Assembly (NCBI GenBank): GCA_900320035.1
Contig: ONQU01000114.1
Location: 1 to 12,917, forward strand
Source of the DNA: an uncultured Rhodospirillaceae bacterium
Lineage (GTDB): Bacteria; Pseudomonadota; Alphaproteobacteria; RF32; CAG-239
Direction: 5' to 3'
DNA: 12,917 bases
Positions 5,043-12,086 of the stretch are shown piece after piece. How positions within the stretch are numbered: the first letter of the stretch is position 1; the number at the start of each line of letters is the position of its first letter. The notes beneath the pieces were generated by a model, which saw nothing but the letters and a program-made list of their open reading frames with translations, searched no databases and was not told where the DNA came from. Position numbers and translations under genes: made by a program.

Positions 5043-7130
5043 ATGAAAGATGTGGCGCAATTAACCGTTGAAGAAGCCAAAGCCGAATTAGCGCGTTTGG
5101 CGAAAGAAATTGCGGCGGCTGACGGCGCTTATTATCAAGATGATGCGCCGGATTTGACCGATGCCGAGTATGATGCGCTGAAACATTACAATGCCGCAAT
5201 TGAAGCAAGATTTCCGCAATTGGTACGCCCCGACAGTCCGTCTAAACGGGTGGGTGCCGCGGTACAAAGCAAATTTAATAAAATCACCCATCGTTTTCCG
5301 ATGCTTTCGCTCGGTGATGTTTTTGCTATTGCCGAAGTAGCTGATTTTGTGATGAGCGTTAAGCGGTTTTTGAACAGCAGTGAAAATATAGCTTTTATGG
5401 CCGAGCCGAAAATTGACGGTTTATCATTTACGGCACGTTATGAAAACCGGCGTTTTGTGAGCGGTGCAACCCGTGGCGATGGTGTGGTGGGTGAAGATAT
5501 CAGCGAAAATTTGAAGACAATAAAGCAATTGCCGTTGGTATTACCACCTGATGCACCGGAGATTGTAGAAGTTCGCGGTGAAGTTTACATGGCAAAAAAA
5601 GACTTTTTGGCGCTCAACGAAAAAAATGCCGCTGATGGTGGTAAAATTTTTGCGAATCCGCGTAATGCCGCCGCCGGTTCGCTCAGACAGCTCGATCCGA
5701 AAATTACAGCGGCACGACGGCTGAGTATATGGGCTTATACATGGGGTGAAGTTTCGGTACCGCAATGGCAAACGCAAGCTGAATTTTTTCAAAAATTGCA
5801 AGAATGGGGATTTCCGGTTAATCCGCTCAATAAGATATGTTATTCGCTCGCCGATATGGAAGCAAATTTTGCGCAGATGATGGAAATCAGGGCGAGTTTG
5901 CCGTATGATATTGACGGTATTGTTTACAAAGTTAATGATATTGTTTTACAAGAGCGGCTCGGCTTTTTAACACGTACACCGCGATGGGCGATTGCTCATA
6001 AATTTCCCGCCGAACAAGCCTTAACACGTATAAACAACATTCGCGTACAAGTGGGACGCACCGGCGTTTTAACACCTGTGGCCGATTTAGAACCGGTCAA
6101 TGTCGGCGGCGTGATGGTGGCTCATGCAACTCTGCATAATGAAGATGAAATCAAACGTAAAGATTTTCGGATTGGTGATATGGTGGTGGTGCAACGCGCC
6201 GGCGATGTCATTCCGCAAGTGGTGGAAGTGAAATTCGATAAAAGACCTGTTGATGCTAAGCCTTATGAATTTCCGCATCGTTGTCCGGAATGTGGGGCGC
6301 ATGCGGTGCGGGAAGAAGGTGAAGCGGCATGGCGTTGCAGCGGCGGTTTAACTTGTCCGGCACAGGCAAAAGAGCATTTGAAGCATTTTGTGGCGAAAGA
6401 GGCTTTTGATATTGTCGGTTTGGGTGATAAGGTTATTGAAGAATTTTATGATGACGGCATTTTACGCACACCGGTTGATATCTTTACCTTGGAACAACGC
6501 AACGGAACAATGGCAACACCGGATTTATTTGCGTTTGCCGAGGAGAGCGGTTTGCATATTGAGCAACGTTCCGGCTGGGGTAAAGCATCGGCACAAAAAT
6601 TATTTGACGCCGTCAATGCACGGCGCAAAATCAGTTTACCGCGGTTTATCTATGCTTTAGGTATTCCGCAAGTGGGCGCGGCAACGGCTTTGTTGCTGGC
6701 AAAAAATTATGGTTCGTTTGCGGCTTTAGAGCAAGAAATGATGGCGCGTGAAACCGCTAAATTGGTGACGATTGACGGCATTGGTGCGAATATGGCGCAG
6801 GATATTGTTGAATTTTTCAATGAACCCCATAATATTGGGGCAATTGCGGCATTACGCAAACACGTGATAATAGAAGAATTTGTAGATGATGAAATTAAAG
6901 ATTCGCCATTGAGCGGTAAAACGGTGGTGTTTACCGGAACCCTAGAGCAAATGACACGAGCCGAAGCCAAGGCGATGGCACAAAAATATGGTGCTAAAGT
7001 GGCGGGTTCAGTTTCAGCTCATACCGATTTGGTGGTGGTTGGTGCCGATGCCGGTTCAAAAGCAAAAAAAGCCGCCGAACTGGGGGTGAAAACCATAAGC
7101 GAAGATGAATTTTTAACAATGGTAAAATAA
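5043..7130 (+). CDS. ligA: NAD(+)-dependent DNA ligase LigA
   Basis: The 695-residue protein has all the usual parts. The Ia domain has YYQDDAPDLTDAEYDAL (30-46). In the adenylation domain Lys123 of KIDG is the nucleotidylated residue, with SFTARYENRRFVSGATRGDG after it. The OB fold includes VQVGRTGVLTPVADLEPV (335-352). A four-Cys zinc finger (C414, C417, C432, C438) is followed by helix-hairpin-helix repeats (about 450-610, with FIYALGIPQVG) and a C-terminal BRCT domain (about 621-695, GKTVVFTGTL). It seals nicks in replication and repair using NAD+. The start lies 7 bases after the DUF177 stop with only a weak GTGAG before it, which suggests translational coupling. No key residue appears to be missing. 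It ends at a shared terminator facing the kdsB-like gene. Confidence 0.97.
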   Translation: MKDVAQLTVEEAKAELARLAKEIAAADGAYYQDDAPDLTDAEYDALKHYNAAIEARFPQLVRPDSPSKRVGAAVQSKFNKITHRFPMLSLGDVFAIAEVADFVMSVKRFLNSSENIAFMAEPKIDGLSFTARYENRRFVSGATRGDGVVGEDISENLKTIKQLPLVLPPDAPEIVEVRGEVYMAKKDFLALNEKNAADGGKIFANPRNAAAGSLRQLDPKITAARRLSIWAYTWGEVSVPQWQTQAEFFQKLQEWGFPVNPLNKICYSLADMEANFAQMMEIRASLPYDIDGIVYKVNDIVLQERLGFLTRTPRWAIAHKFPAEQALTRINNIRVQVGRTGVLTPVADLEPVNVGGVMVAHATLHNEDEIKRKDFRIGDMVVVQRAGDVIPQVVEVKFDKRPVDAKPYEFPHRCPECGAHAVREEGEAAWRCSGGLTCPAQAKEHLKHFVAKEAFDIVGLGDKVIEEFYDDGILRTPVDIFTLEQRNGTMATPDLFAFAEESGLHIEQRSGWGKASAQKLFDAVNARRKISLPRFIYALGIPQVGAATALLLAKNYGSFAALEQEMMARETAKLVTIDGIGANMAQDIVEFFNEPHNIGAIAALRKHVIIEEFVDDEIKDSPLSGKTVVFTGTLEQMTRAEAKAMAQKYGAKVAGSVSAHTDLVVVGADAGSKAKKAAELGVKTISEDEFLTMVK

Positions 7131-7146
7131 GCCGAAAAAATAAAAA

Positions 7147-7175
7147 AAAACAGAGTAAGCGGATTACCCTGTTTT
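7147..7175. terminator. Bidirectional intrinsic terminator between convergent ligA and kdsB
   Basis: AAAACAG-a-GTAA (7147-7158) pairs with TTAC-c-CTGTTTT (7164-7175) around GCGGA, with one A-C mismatch in the stem. On the plus strand it is followed by GTATTT after the T4. On the minus strand it is followed by a long U-rich tract from the A runs at 7135-7150, so it is stronger for the leftward operon. It starts 17 bases after the ligA stop and 25 bases beyond the kdsB stop. Confidence 0.88.
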
Positions 7176-7199
7176 GTATTTAAAGGTGCAAACTTAGAA

Positions 7200-7973
7200 C
7201 TATTTAATATACGGCAATGCGTTAGCTAAATCTTCCTCGGTATTAATATCAGCCGGTGCTTCTTGTACCAATTTGATATTATCAACCAACATCGCCCGCA
7301 CTTCCATACCGTTTTCTAATGCTCTAAGTTGTTCCAATGCCTCGCGTTTTTCCAATACACCCGTCGGCAAAGAAACCATTTTTTGCAGCGAAGATGCTTT
7401 AAATACATAAATGCCGATATGATAATATAAATCCTGATTTGGACACTTTTCCGGATTGCGTGTGTATGGTGCGGTGGCGCGCGTGAAATACAAACAACGC
7501 GCTTCCTTTTCTCCCTCTTTTAACCCCATGATGATTTTTACAACATTCGGGTTATTTTTATCTTCTTCGCTTTTAATCAGCATACCGCAAGTGGCAATAT
7601 CGCACCCCGTACGCTCCACCATTTCCACTAAAGGCAATGTTACTTTTGGGTCCACATTAATATTATCGCCCTGAAAATCGACGACGATATCGTATTTTGT
7701 GCCATCCGGATCTAAAATTTTTAGCGCCGCGGCAATGCGGTCGGTGCCGCTCGGCAAATTCGGGTCGGTTAAAATAGCGGTAGCGCCGAATTTGGCACAT
7801 TCATCAACAATGGCCTGATCACCGGCGGCAATCGCTATATCGGTATCTAGGGCTTTTTTCACATTTTCATAAACGCGTTGCACCATCGTTTTGCCGTTAA
7901 TTACTCTGAGAGGCTTATTCGGCAATCGGGTTGCGGCTAAACGCACCGGCATTAAGGTTATTACTCTGCTCAT
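7200..7973 (-). CDS. kdsB: 3-deoxy-manno-octulosonate cytidylyltransferase-like protein (CMP-Kdo synthetase family)
   Basis: The KdsB family activates Kdo with CTP to CMP-Kdo for the LPS inner core, in the cytoplasm. Visible motifs (numbered from this start) are MPVRLAATRLPNKPL (8-22), SGTDR (75-79), FQGDN (100-104, with a catalytic-type Asp), YYHIGIYVF (183-191) and LEQLRALENG (213-222). There are differences from the standard enzyme: QGDNI where QGDEP is usual, and DINTEEDL (242-249) where VDTPEDL is usual, so the expected metal-binding Asp is Asn244. A different sugar acid or altered activity is possible. I chose the ATG at 7973 over 7979 because AAGGAG abuts the upstream ATG but is 6 bases from this one; this gives 257 residues. 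Last gene of the cpoB operon, 17 bases after the HIT gene. Confidence 0.82.
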   Translation of the reverse strand: MSRVITLMPVRLAATRLPNKPLRVINGKTMVQRVYENVKKALDTDIAIAAGDQAIVDECAKFGATAILTDPNLPSGTDRIAAALKILDPDGTKYDIVVDFQGDNINVDPKVTLPLVEMVERTGCDIATCGMLIKSEEDKNNPNVVKIIMGLKEGEKEARCLYFTRATAPYTRNPEKCPNQDLYYHIGIYVFKASSLQKMVSLPTGVLEKREALEQLRALENGMEVRAMLVDNIKLVQEAPADINTEEDLANALPYIK

Positions 7974-7990
7974 TTTCATCTCCTTTTCTC

Positions 7991-8422
7991 TTATTTAATT
8001 TCATACTGCGGCTCTGTCATTTGCACCGCAAATTCTTGCTTAATCCGCGCCATAATTTCCACCTTTTGCGCCGGTTCATATTTTGCACTGGCATTATTCC
8101 ATACCGTTCCCGGCCAATCGGGATCACCTTGCCGCCGGCACACCACATGCACATGCAGCTGCGGCGTCATATTCCCAATCATTGCCACATTATCTTGATT
8201 GCAAGGAAAAAGCTTTAGCATAACGCTTTCTGCCAAGGCAATTTCCCGCATCAATTGCAGACGCTCATCCATGGTTAGATACGTCATATTTTTTACGCCT
8301 TCTTTCATCGGCACCAAAAAAATCCACGGATAATATTTGTTATCTTCAAATAGTACGCGGCATAGCTTCAAATCCAGCAAATAATCTTTGGCCGCTAAGC
8401 CGGCTACCAGTTCAAAAGCCAT
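7991..8422 (-). CDS. Short HIT-family (histidine triad) nucleotide-binding hydrolase
   Basis: The 143-residue protein is a short HIT protein of the alphaproteobacterial type. The signature is PQLHVHVVCRRQGDPDW (87-103), followed by PGTVW. The first His of the triad is Gln88, as is common in this subgroup. His90 would be the nucleophile and His92 the supporting residue. FEDNKYYPWIFLVPMKEGV (25-43) is the conserved strand region that contacts the nucleotide. Such enzymes hydrolyse AMP-linked compounds such as dinucleoside polyphosphates or adenylated amines; the substrate here is unknown. The start codon directly follows the HAD gene's TAG with no gap, and GGAGG ends 7 bases before the ATG, inside the upstream gene, implying coupled translation. 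Confidence 0.9.
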   Translation of the reverse strand: MAFELVAGLAAKDYLLDLKLCRVLFEDNKYYPWIFLVPMKEGVKNMTYLTMDERLQLMREIALAESVMLKLFPCNQDNVAMIGNMTPQLHVHVVCRRQGDPDWPGTVWNNASAKYEPAQKVEIMARIKQEFAVQMTEPQYEIK

Positions 8423-9403
8423 CTAAAGACCTCCCACACTTTTAATTTGTATAATCTGTTGTATATCAATATTTTCTGTGATGCAAAGGTTTTCCACGGT
8501 CTGCCCACCGCAAATTGCTTCAGCCGTTACACCGGTTGTGACACATAAAATTGGGGCAATTCCGACATTGACAGCACCTTTAATATCGGTACGTATGGTA
8601 TCACCAATCATACAAGTACGACGCTTATCAATTTTAATACCTTTTTTTTCCAGCATTTTAAAAACATAATCATAGATATTTTTATGCGGCTTGCCGAATT
8701 CTAAAATTTCACAACCTTTATCGCGCAACATTTGCGTGATTAAACCATTACGCACTACAAAATTAGCCGCCGAATTCGGTACTAACGGATGCCCTTCTTT
8801 AGCCGTAAAATCAGGATTAGCATTCAGCACCGGTAAATTGAGAGCCGCAATTTGCTCAATGAGTGGTACAAAAGGAGTGGCATCTAAGGTATCCCATAGT
8901 GTAAAATTGCCATTTTCATCGGCTTTGACCGGCCAAAATGCCGGTGCCAAGTCAGGATATTGAGCTACCGTTTCAGCATAAACAAAAGGTACGCCAACAT
9001 ATACAAAATCGGCCTTATCAAGAGTTGTTACTTGCTGATATTTTACGTTGTTAAAGGCTTTATTGTGAGGTTTGCCGATAACAAAATAGGTTTGCGGATG
9101 AGGGCATTTTTGAAAGCTGATATTGCCGCTTATTAAATGTTGCCGCAGTAAATCACCGGAGCTGATAAGATAGGAATAGTGCACATTCTGTTGCATACCG
9201 CGTTTGTCATACGAAACGCACATATCCTCGCTTAATCTTGATGTATTAGATATAACCACTACAATTTTTCCTTGTTTGACCAGCTCAGCCATCAGTTCAA
9301 GGCTGCCGGGGTAAAAGCCGTTGCCTTCCCAAAATACACCATAAGCATCGAAAAGAAATAAATCGAAGTTGTCAGTAATTTCCCTTAAACTATTGTATAT
9401 CAT
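8423..9403 (-). CDS. HAD-superfamily class IIA hydrolase (TIGR01459-like, NagD relative)
   Basis: The 326 residues carry the HAD motifs in order. Motif I is LFDAYGVFW (17-25, nucleophile Asp19), motif II ISNTSR (51-56), motif III lysine in FGKPHKNIYDYV (236-247), and motif IV CMIGDTIRTDIKGA (264-277, Asp268 and Asp273). The long insert between motifs II and III is the type IIA cap. The position two after the nucleophile is Tyr21, where many HAD phosphatases have the acid/base Asp; in this subfamily an aromatic residue (DVWGV) is usual, so this is not a defect. The substrate is unknown. It starts inside the end of tilS (14-base overlap), with GGAG before the ATG, and its stop abuts the HIT gene. 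Confidence 0.88.
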   Translation of the reverse strand: MIYNSLREITDNFDLFLFDAYGVFWEGNGFYPGSLELMAELVKQGKIVVVISNTSRLSEDMCVSYDKRGMQQNVHYSYLISSGDLLRQHLISGNISFQKCPHPQTYFVIGKPHNKAFNNVKYQQVTTLDKADFVYVGVPFVYAETVAQYPDLAPAFWPVKADENGNFTLWDTLDATPFVPLIEQIAALNLPVLNANPDFTAKEGHPLVPNSAANFVVRNGLITQMLRDKGCEILEFGKPHKNIYDYVFKMLEKKGIKIDKRRTCMIGDTIRTDIKGAVNVGIAPILCVTTGVTAEAICGGQTVENLCITENIDIQQIIQIKSVGGL

Positions 9404-10460
9404 TTTTTCTCCACATTTGCACTAGCGCAAATTTAACTTTAAACGGCAATTTGTGGCGTTTATATTGCGGGTTATGTTTTATAAATTCTTTCCATTCAGC
9501 CTTGTATGCTTTGTGCTTAACTGAAAATTCCGGTACAATCCATATTTGTTCGTTATGGCGTAAAATTTCTTTACCATTTAAGGTGGCGCCGTTAAAATTC
9601 GGCGCTAATAATTGCTGCCGCAAGCGTAACACACTTCCTGCCCGCGGCATATATTCATCGCCGAGCAAACGCGCCAGCACGCGAAATTGCATTTCTTCAT
9701 GCAACTTGGCAAAAACCGCATAATTCAGGTAAAAAATTTCGCCGCTTTCATTAACAACTTCCGTTGCCATAAATTGCGCTAATTTATTTTGAATATAATC
9801 TTCAGCACTTTGCAAGCGCGTTACCGTTTGGCAAATATCTTCAGCCGTTATGGCTGTTTTTTGTGCTAATTCCGGCAGAAAATGGCGGATTTTATTGCGT
9901 AAAAAACGTTCGTCATCGTTTGATTCGTCGTTAATCCAAGCAATTTTTTTCTGCCGTAAATAATTTTTCATATCTTCCGGTGAACGATTAAGTAGTGGTC
10001 GCAAAATCAGCAGATTATGTCTTTTAACAGCTTCCCGCATGGCACATAAACCTTCTAAGCCACTGCCACGTTGTAAACGTATGAAGAATGTTTCTGCTTG
10101 ATCATAACTATGATGTGCCAATAATAAACAAGATACCTCATTTTGTTGGCACCATTCGCCAATCAGTTCAAAACGCGCTGTTCGTGCCGCAGCCTCGACA
10201 TCGCTCTGAGGTTTTTCACCTTGCCAACGTAAAATATGGTGTTCAATTTGGTGTTGCTTCATAATTTCAGCCACATAAGCCGCTTCATCGGCCGAGCTTG
10301 GGCGCAACCCGTGATCAACCGTGAGCGCTATCACCCGATAACCGCATGGCACTAATTGTTCTGCCGCCATCAAAACTAGCGCCAACGAATCGGCACCGCC
10401 GGAAACGCCGACGGCAATCTTCTTATTCTCTATATGATATTTTTGTAAAAATTTTTTCAC
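9390..10460 (-). CDS. tilS: tRNA(Ile)-lysidine synthase TilS
   Basis: TilS uses ATP and lysine to convert C34 of the CAU-anticodon tRNA-Ile to lysidine, so that it reads AUA; it is normally essential. The PP-loop ATPase motif is VGVSGGADSLAL (17-28). LLLAHHSYDQAETFFIRLQR (113-132) and GSGLEGL (133-139) are the family motifs contacting the tRNA. The 356 residues are shorter than the E. coli enzyme (about 430), mainly in the C-terminal part, of which LNGKEILRHNEQIWIVP remains. The start is GTG, sharing its first base with the cpoB TAG stop, and no strong RBS is visible, so translation probably depends on re-initiation after cpoB. The cpoB-tilS order is typical of alphaproteobacterial tol-pal regions. 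Confidence 0.94.
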   Translation of the reverse strand: MKKFLQKYHIENKKIAVGVSGGADSLALVLMAAEQLVPCGYRVIALTVDHGLRPSSADEAAYVAEIMKQHQIEHHILRWQGEKPQSDVEAAARTARFELIGEWCQQNEVSCLLLAHHSYDQAETFFIRLQRGSGLEGLCAMREAVKRHNLLILRPLLNRSPEDMKNYLRQKKIAWINDESNDDERFLRNKIRHFLPELAQKTAITAEDICQTVTRLQSAEDYIQNKLAQFMATEVVNESGEIFYLNYAVFAKLHEEMQFRVLARLLGDEYMPRAGSVLRLRQQLLAPNFNGATLNGKEILRHNEQIWIVPEFSVKHKAYKAEWKEFIKHNPQYKRHKLPFKVKFALVQMWRKNDIQ

Positions 10461-11374
10461 TATTTACATCCGAGCTTTTTAGCTTCGGCCGCCGCTTTAC
10501 GTTTTAATTCGGCATTAGCTTTGGGAAACTCAACATCAAAACTCATAAAGACAATACATGCACTTTTATTATCTTTTAAGTTTTCCAAAGTTATACCCAA
10601 ACGATAAAGGCTATCCGGTGCTTTATTGCCGTTTTTATAATTTTGATAGCCGTTTTTAAAGGCTATTTTAGCATTGTTTAAATCGCCTTGTTTGGTATAA
10701 ACCTCACCTAACCAATATTGGGCATTACTCGCCAAGCCGTGCTTCGGATATTGGCTTAAAATATTTTTAAAAGCCAATTCTGCTTCATCATTAAGACCGC
10801 TGTTATAGGCTTGCATACCGGCGGCATACATATCATCAGCGCTCATTGATGATTTTGTTTCAGTTTTTTTTTCCGTAGAGTTTTGTTCTTCTTCGTTATG
10901 ATTATATGAGCCGCCACCAACCGGCGTTAAATCATCACCGCTGATTTTATCACCAACCACCGAGGAGGCTCCTTCACTTGCTACCGGTGCATCAAAAGTT
11001 TGCGGCACAATCGGCGCCGGTGCACTTAGTTCTGCCGGAACCGGTTTTCCCTCGAGAATTTTGAAACGAATTTCCATATCGCGATTGATTTTATCGAGCT
11101 TCTTATCAATTTCCTTGACTTTATAATCCATCTCATCAATTCGACCATTCAATTGCCGTACATTTTCTTCCCAGTTTGTTACCTTGACTTGAAAATCAGA
11201 ATTAGCCGCCGAAGCACCTTTATCTGAGCTTTCTATACCGCGGTAAACTTGCCGTTGCAACACTTGTACATCTTCTTTTAATAGCTGAACTTCGCGCGCT
11301 AAATCAGCAGCTTGCGCCAAATTAATGCCGAGTAATAAGCCGCAACAAACACTTAAACCCAAAAGTTTTTTCAT
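10460..11374 (-). CDS. cpoB: Cell division coordinator CpoB (YbgF), Tol-Pal associated periplasmic protein
   Basis: The 304-residue protein begins with a Sec signal peptide (MKKLLGLSVCCGLLLGI) and probable cleavage after AQA (residue 22). A coiled-coil region (about 23-108) resembles the YbgF trimerisation domain. A low-complexity Pro/Ser/Glu linker (about 110-177) follows. A C-terminal TPR domain (about 178-304) contains DDMYAAGMQAYNSGLNDEAE, NAQYWLGEVYTKQGDLNNAK and SLYRLGITLENLKDNKSAC. CpoB coordinates peptidoglycan synthesis with Tol-Pal-driven outer-membrane constriction at division. It is the first gene of a five-gene operon. AAAGGAG with 6 bases' spacing gives a strong RBS, and a near-consensus promoter is just upstream. 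tolB and pal are not adjacent: recX lies upstream instead, so the gene has been split from the usual tol-pal cluster. Confidence 0.93.
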   Translation of the reverse strand: MKKLLGLSVCCGLLLGINLAQAADLAREVQLLKEDVQVLQRQVYRGIESSDKGASAANSDFQVKVTNWEENVRQLNGRIDEMDYKVKEIDKKLDKINRDMEIRFKILEGKPVPAELSAPAPIVPQTFDAPVASEGASSVVGDKISGDDLTPVGGGSYNHNEEEQNSTEKKTETKSSMSADDMYAAGMQAYNSGLNDEAELAFKNILSQYPKHGLASNAQYWLGEVYTKQGDLNNAKIAFKNGYQNYKNGNKAPDSLYRLGITLENLKDNKSACIVFMSFDVEFPKANAELKRKAAAEAKKLGCK

Positions 11375-11398
11375 TTTTATCTCCTTTGTATAGAGATT

Positions 11399-11426
11399 AT
11401 TATAGAATATAAATTACCAAAGTCAA
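11399..11426 (-). promoter_or_regulatory. Strong sigma70 promoter of the cpoB operon
   Basis: Reading leftwards there is TTGACT (11426-11421), a 16-base spacer and a perfect TATAAT (11404-11399). The transcription start would be near 11392, about 18 bases before the cpoB ATG, leaving just enough room for the RBS. This is the best promoter match in the window and sits in the short gap behind recX. Confidence 0.75.
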
Positions 11427-11461
11427 ATATCGGCGGCATGATTAGCCACAGTTTTTCTTAC

Positions 11462-12022
11462 TTAGTCCGACAGCTCCGTTTCTAAAACTTGGCAAACCAC
11501 ATCATAATCAAAGCCGGCGCGTACCAAAGTTCCCATGTCTTTTTGCCGATATTCACGGCGTTGTTCAGCCGGACGATAAGGACCGATTTTTTTGCGCTCG
11601 GCTAATTTTAAGGCCATCGCTAACGGATCATATTCCTGTTCAGCCAATACATTATTAATTTGCGCCTCATCAATGCCCTTTTGGCGCAATTTTATAGCAA
11701 TATAGCGTGCCGGTTTGCCGGCTTCCAAGTAGCTATGCACCTTCATCTCGGTAAAACGTGCATCATCAAGATAGTGCAACTTTTCAAACTCGGCCAAAAT
11801 ATCTTCAATCCACTGATAAGCTTCGTCTTTGCGCCACTCAGGATTTTCGCGGGCATAGGCATCAACGCGCCGACGCAAAACACTGCGTAAATTAGCCACC
11901 GATGATTCAAAACGCTGTAAATAGTAAAGACCGATGTTTTTGAGCCGTTGCGAGGTTATTTTTTTTAAAGGCTTGTGTTGTTTGGCAGAACCCTCGTTGG
12001 GCGAATTGTTTGCGTTTAACAC
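11462..12022 (-). CDS. recX: Regulatory protein RecX (RecA modulator), alphaproteobacterial type
   Basis: RecX binds RecA filaments and limits RecA recombinase and coprotease activity. The 186 residues are all-helical with the family's three-helix repeats: KKITSQRLKNIGLYYLQRFE (20-39), the typical alphaproteobacterial opening; VLRRRVDAYA (48-57); LHYLDDARFTEMKVHSYLEA (82-101); GKPARYIAIKLRQKGIDEAQ (102-121); and a third, weaker repeat to the end. The start is GTG at 12022 with GAGGAG about 9 bases upstream. recA is not adjacent in this window. Divergent from hslO across 64 bases; no terminator is seen between recX and cpoB. The family call is based on the motifs; sequence divergence in RecX is high. 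Confidence 0.8.
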   Translation of the reverse strand: MLNANNSPNEGSAKQHKPLKKITSQRLKNIGLYYLQRFESSVANLRSVLRRRVDAYARENPEWRKDEAYQWIEDILAEFEKLHYLDDARFTEMKVHSYLEAGKPARYIAIKLRQKGIDEAQINNVLAEQEYDPLAMALKLAERKKIGPYRPAEQRREYRQKDMGTLVRAGFDYDVVCQVLETELSD

Positions 12023-12058
12023 TTGAAAATTCTCCTCAAATAAACTAAATTTTGCTCA

Positions 12059-12066
12059 AGTATAAT
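12059..12066. promoter_or_regulatory. Overlapping -10 elements in the recX / hslO divergent spacer
   Basis: TATAAT (12061-12066, plus) overlaps TATACT on the minus strand (12064-12059). Neither has a clear -35 element 16-18 bases upstream. The plus-strand start would be near 12073, about 14 bases before the hslO ATG, and the minus-strand leader of recX would be about 30 bases. Confidence 0.35.
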
Positions 12067-12086
12067 CGATAAGAGGTTTTTAAAAG

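Noticed and set aside
4972..5291. Antisense open frames opposite the DUF177/ligA junction
   Set aside because: They lie opposite strongly supported genes, have no RBS and no recognisable motif. They are shadows of coding sequence.
6388..6660. Plus-strand open frame of 90 codons inside ligA in another frame
   Set aside because: It overlaps the zinc-finger and helix-hairpin-helix region of an intact ligA and has no independent evidence.
7974..7979. Upstream ATG at 7979 as the kdsB start
   Set aside because: The AAGGAG abuts it with no spacing, whereas the ATG at 7973 has 6 bases' spacing and begins at the conserved sequence.
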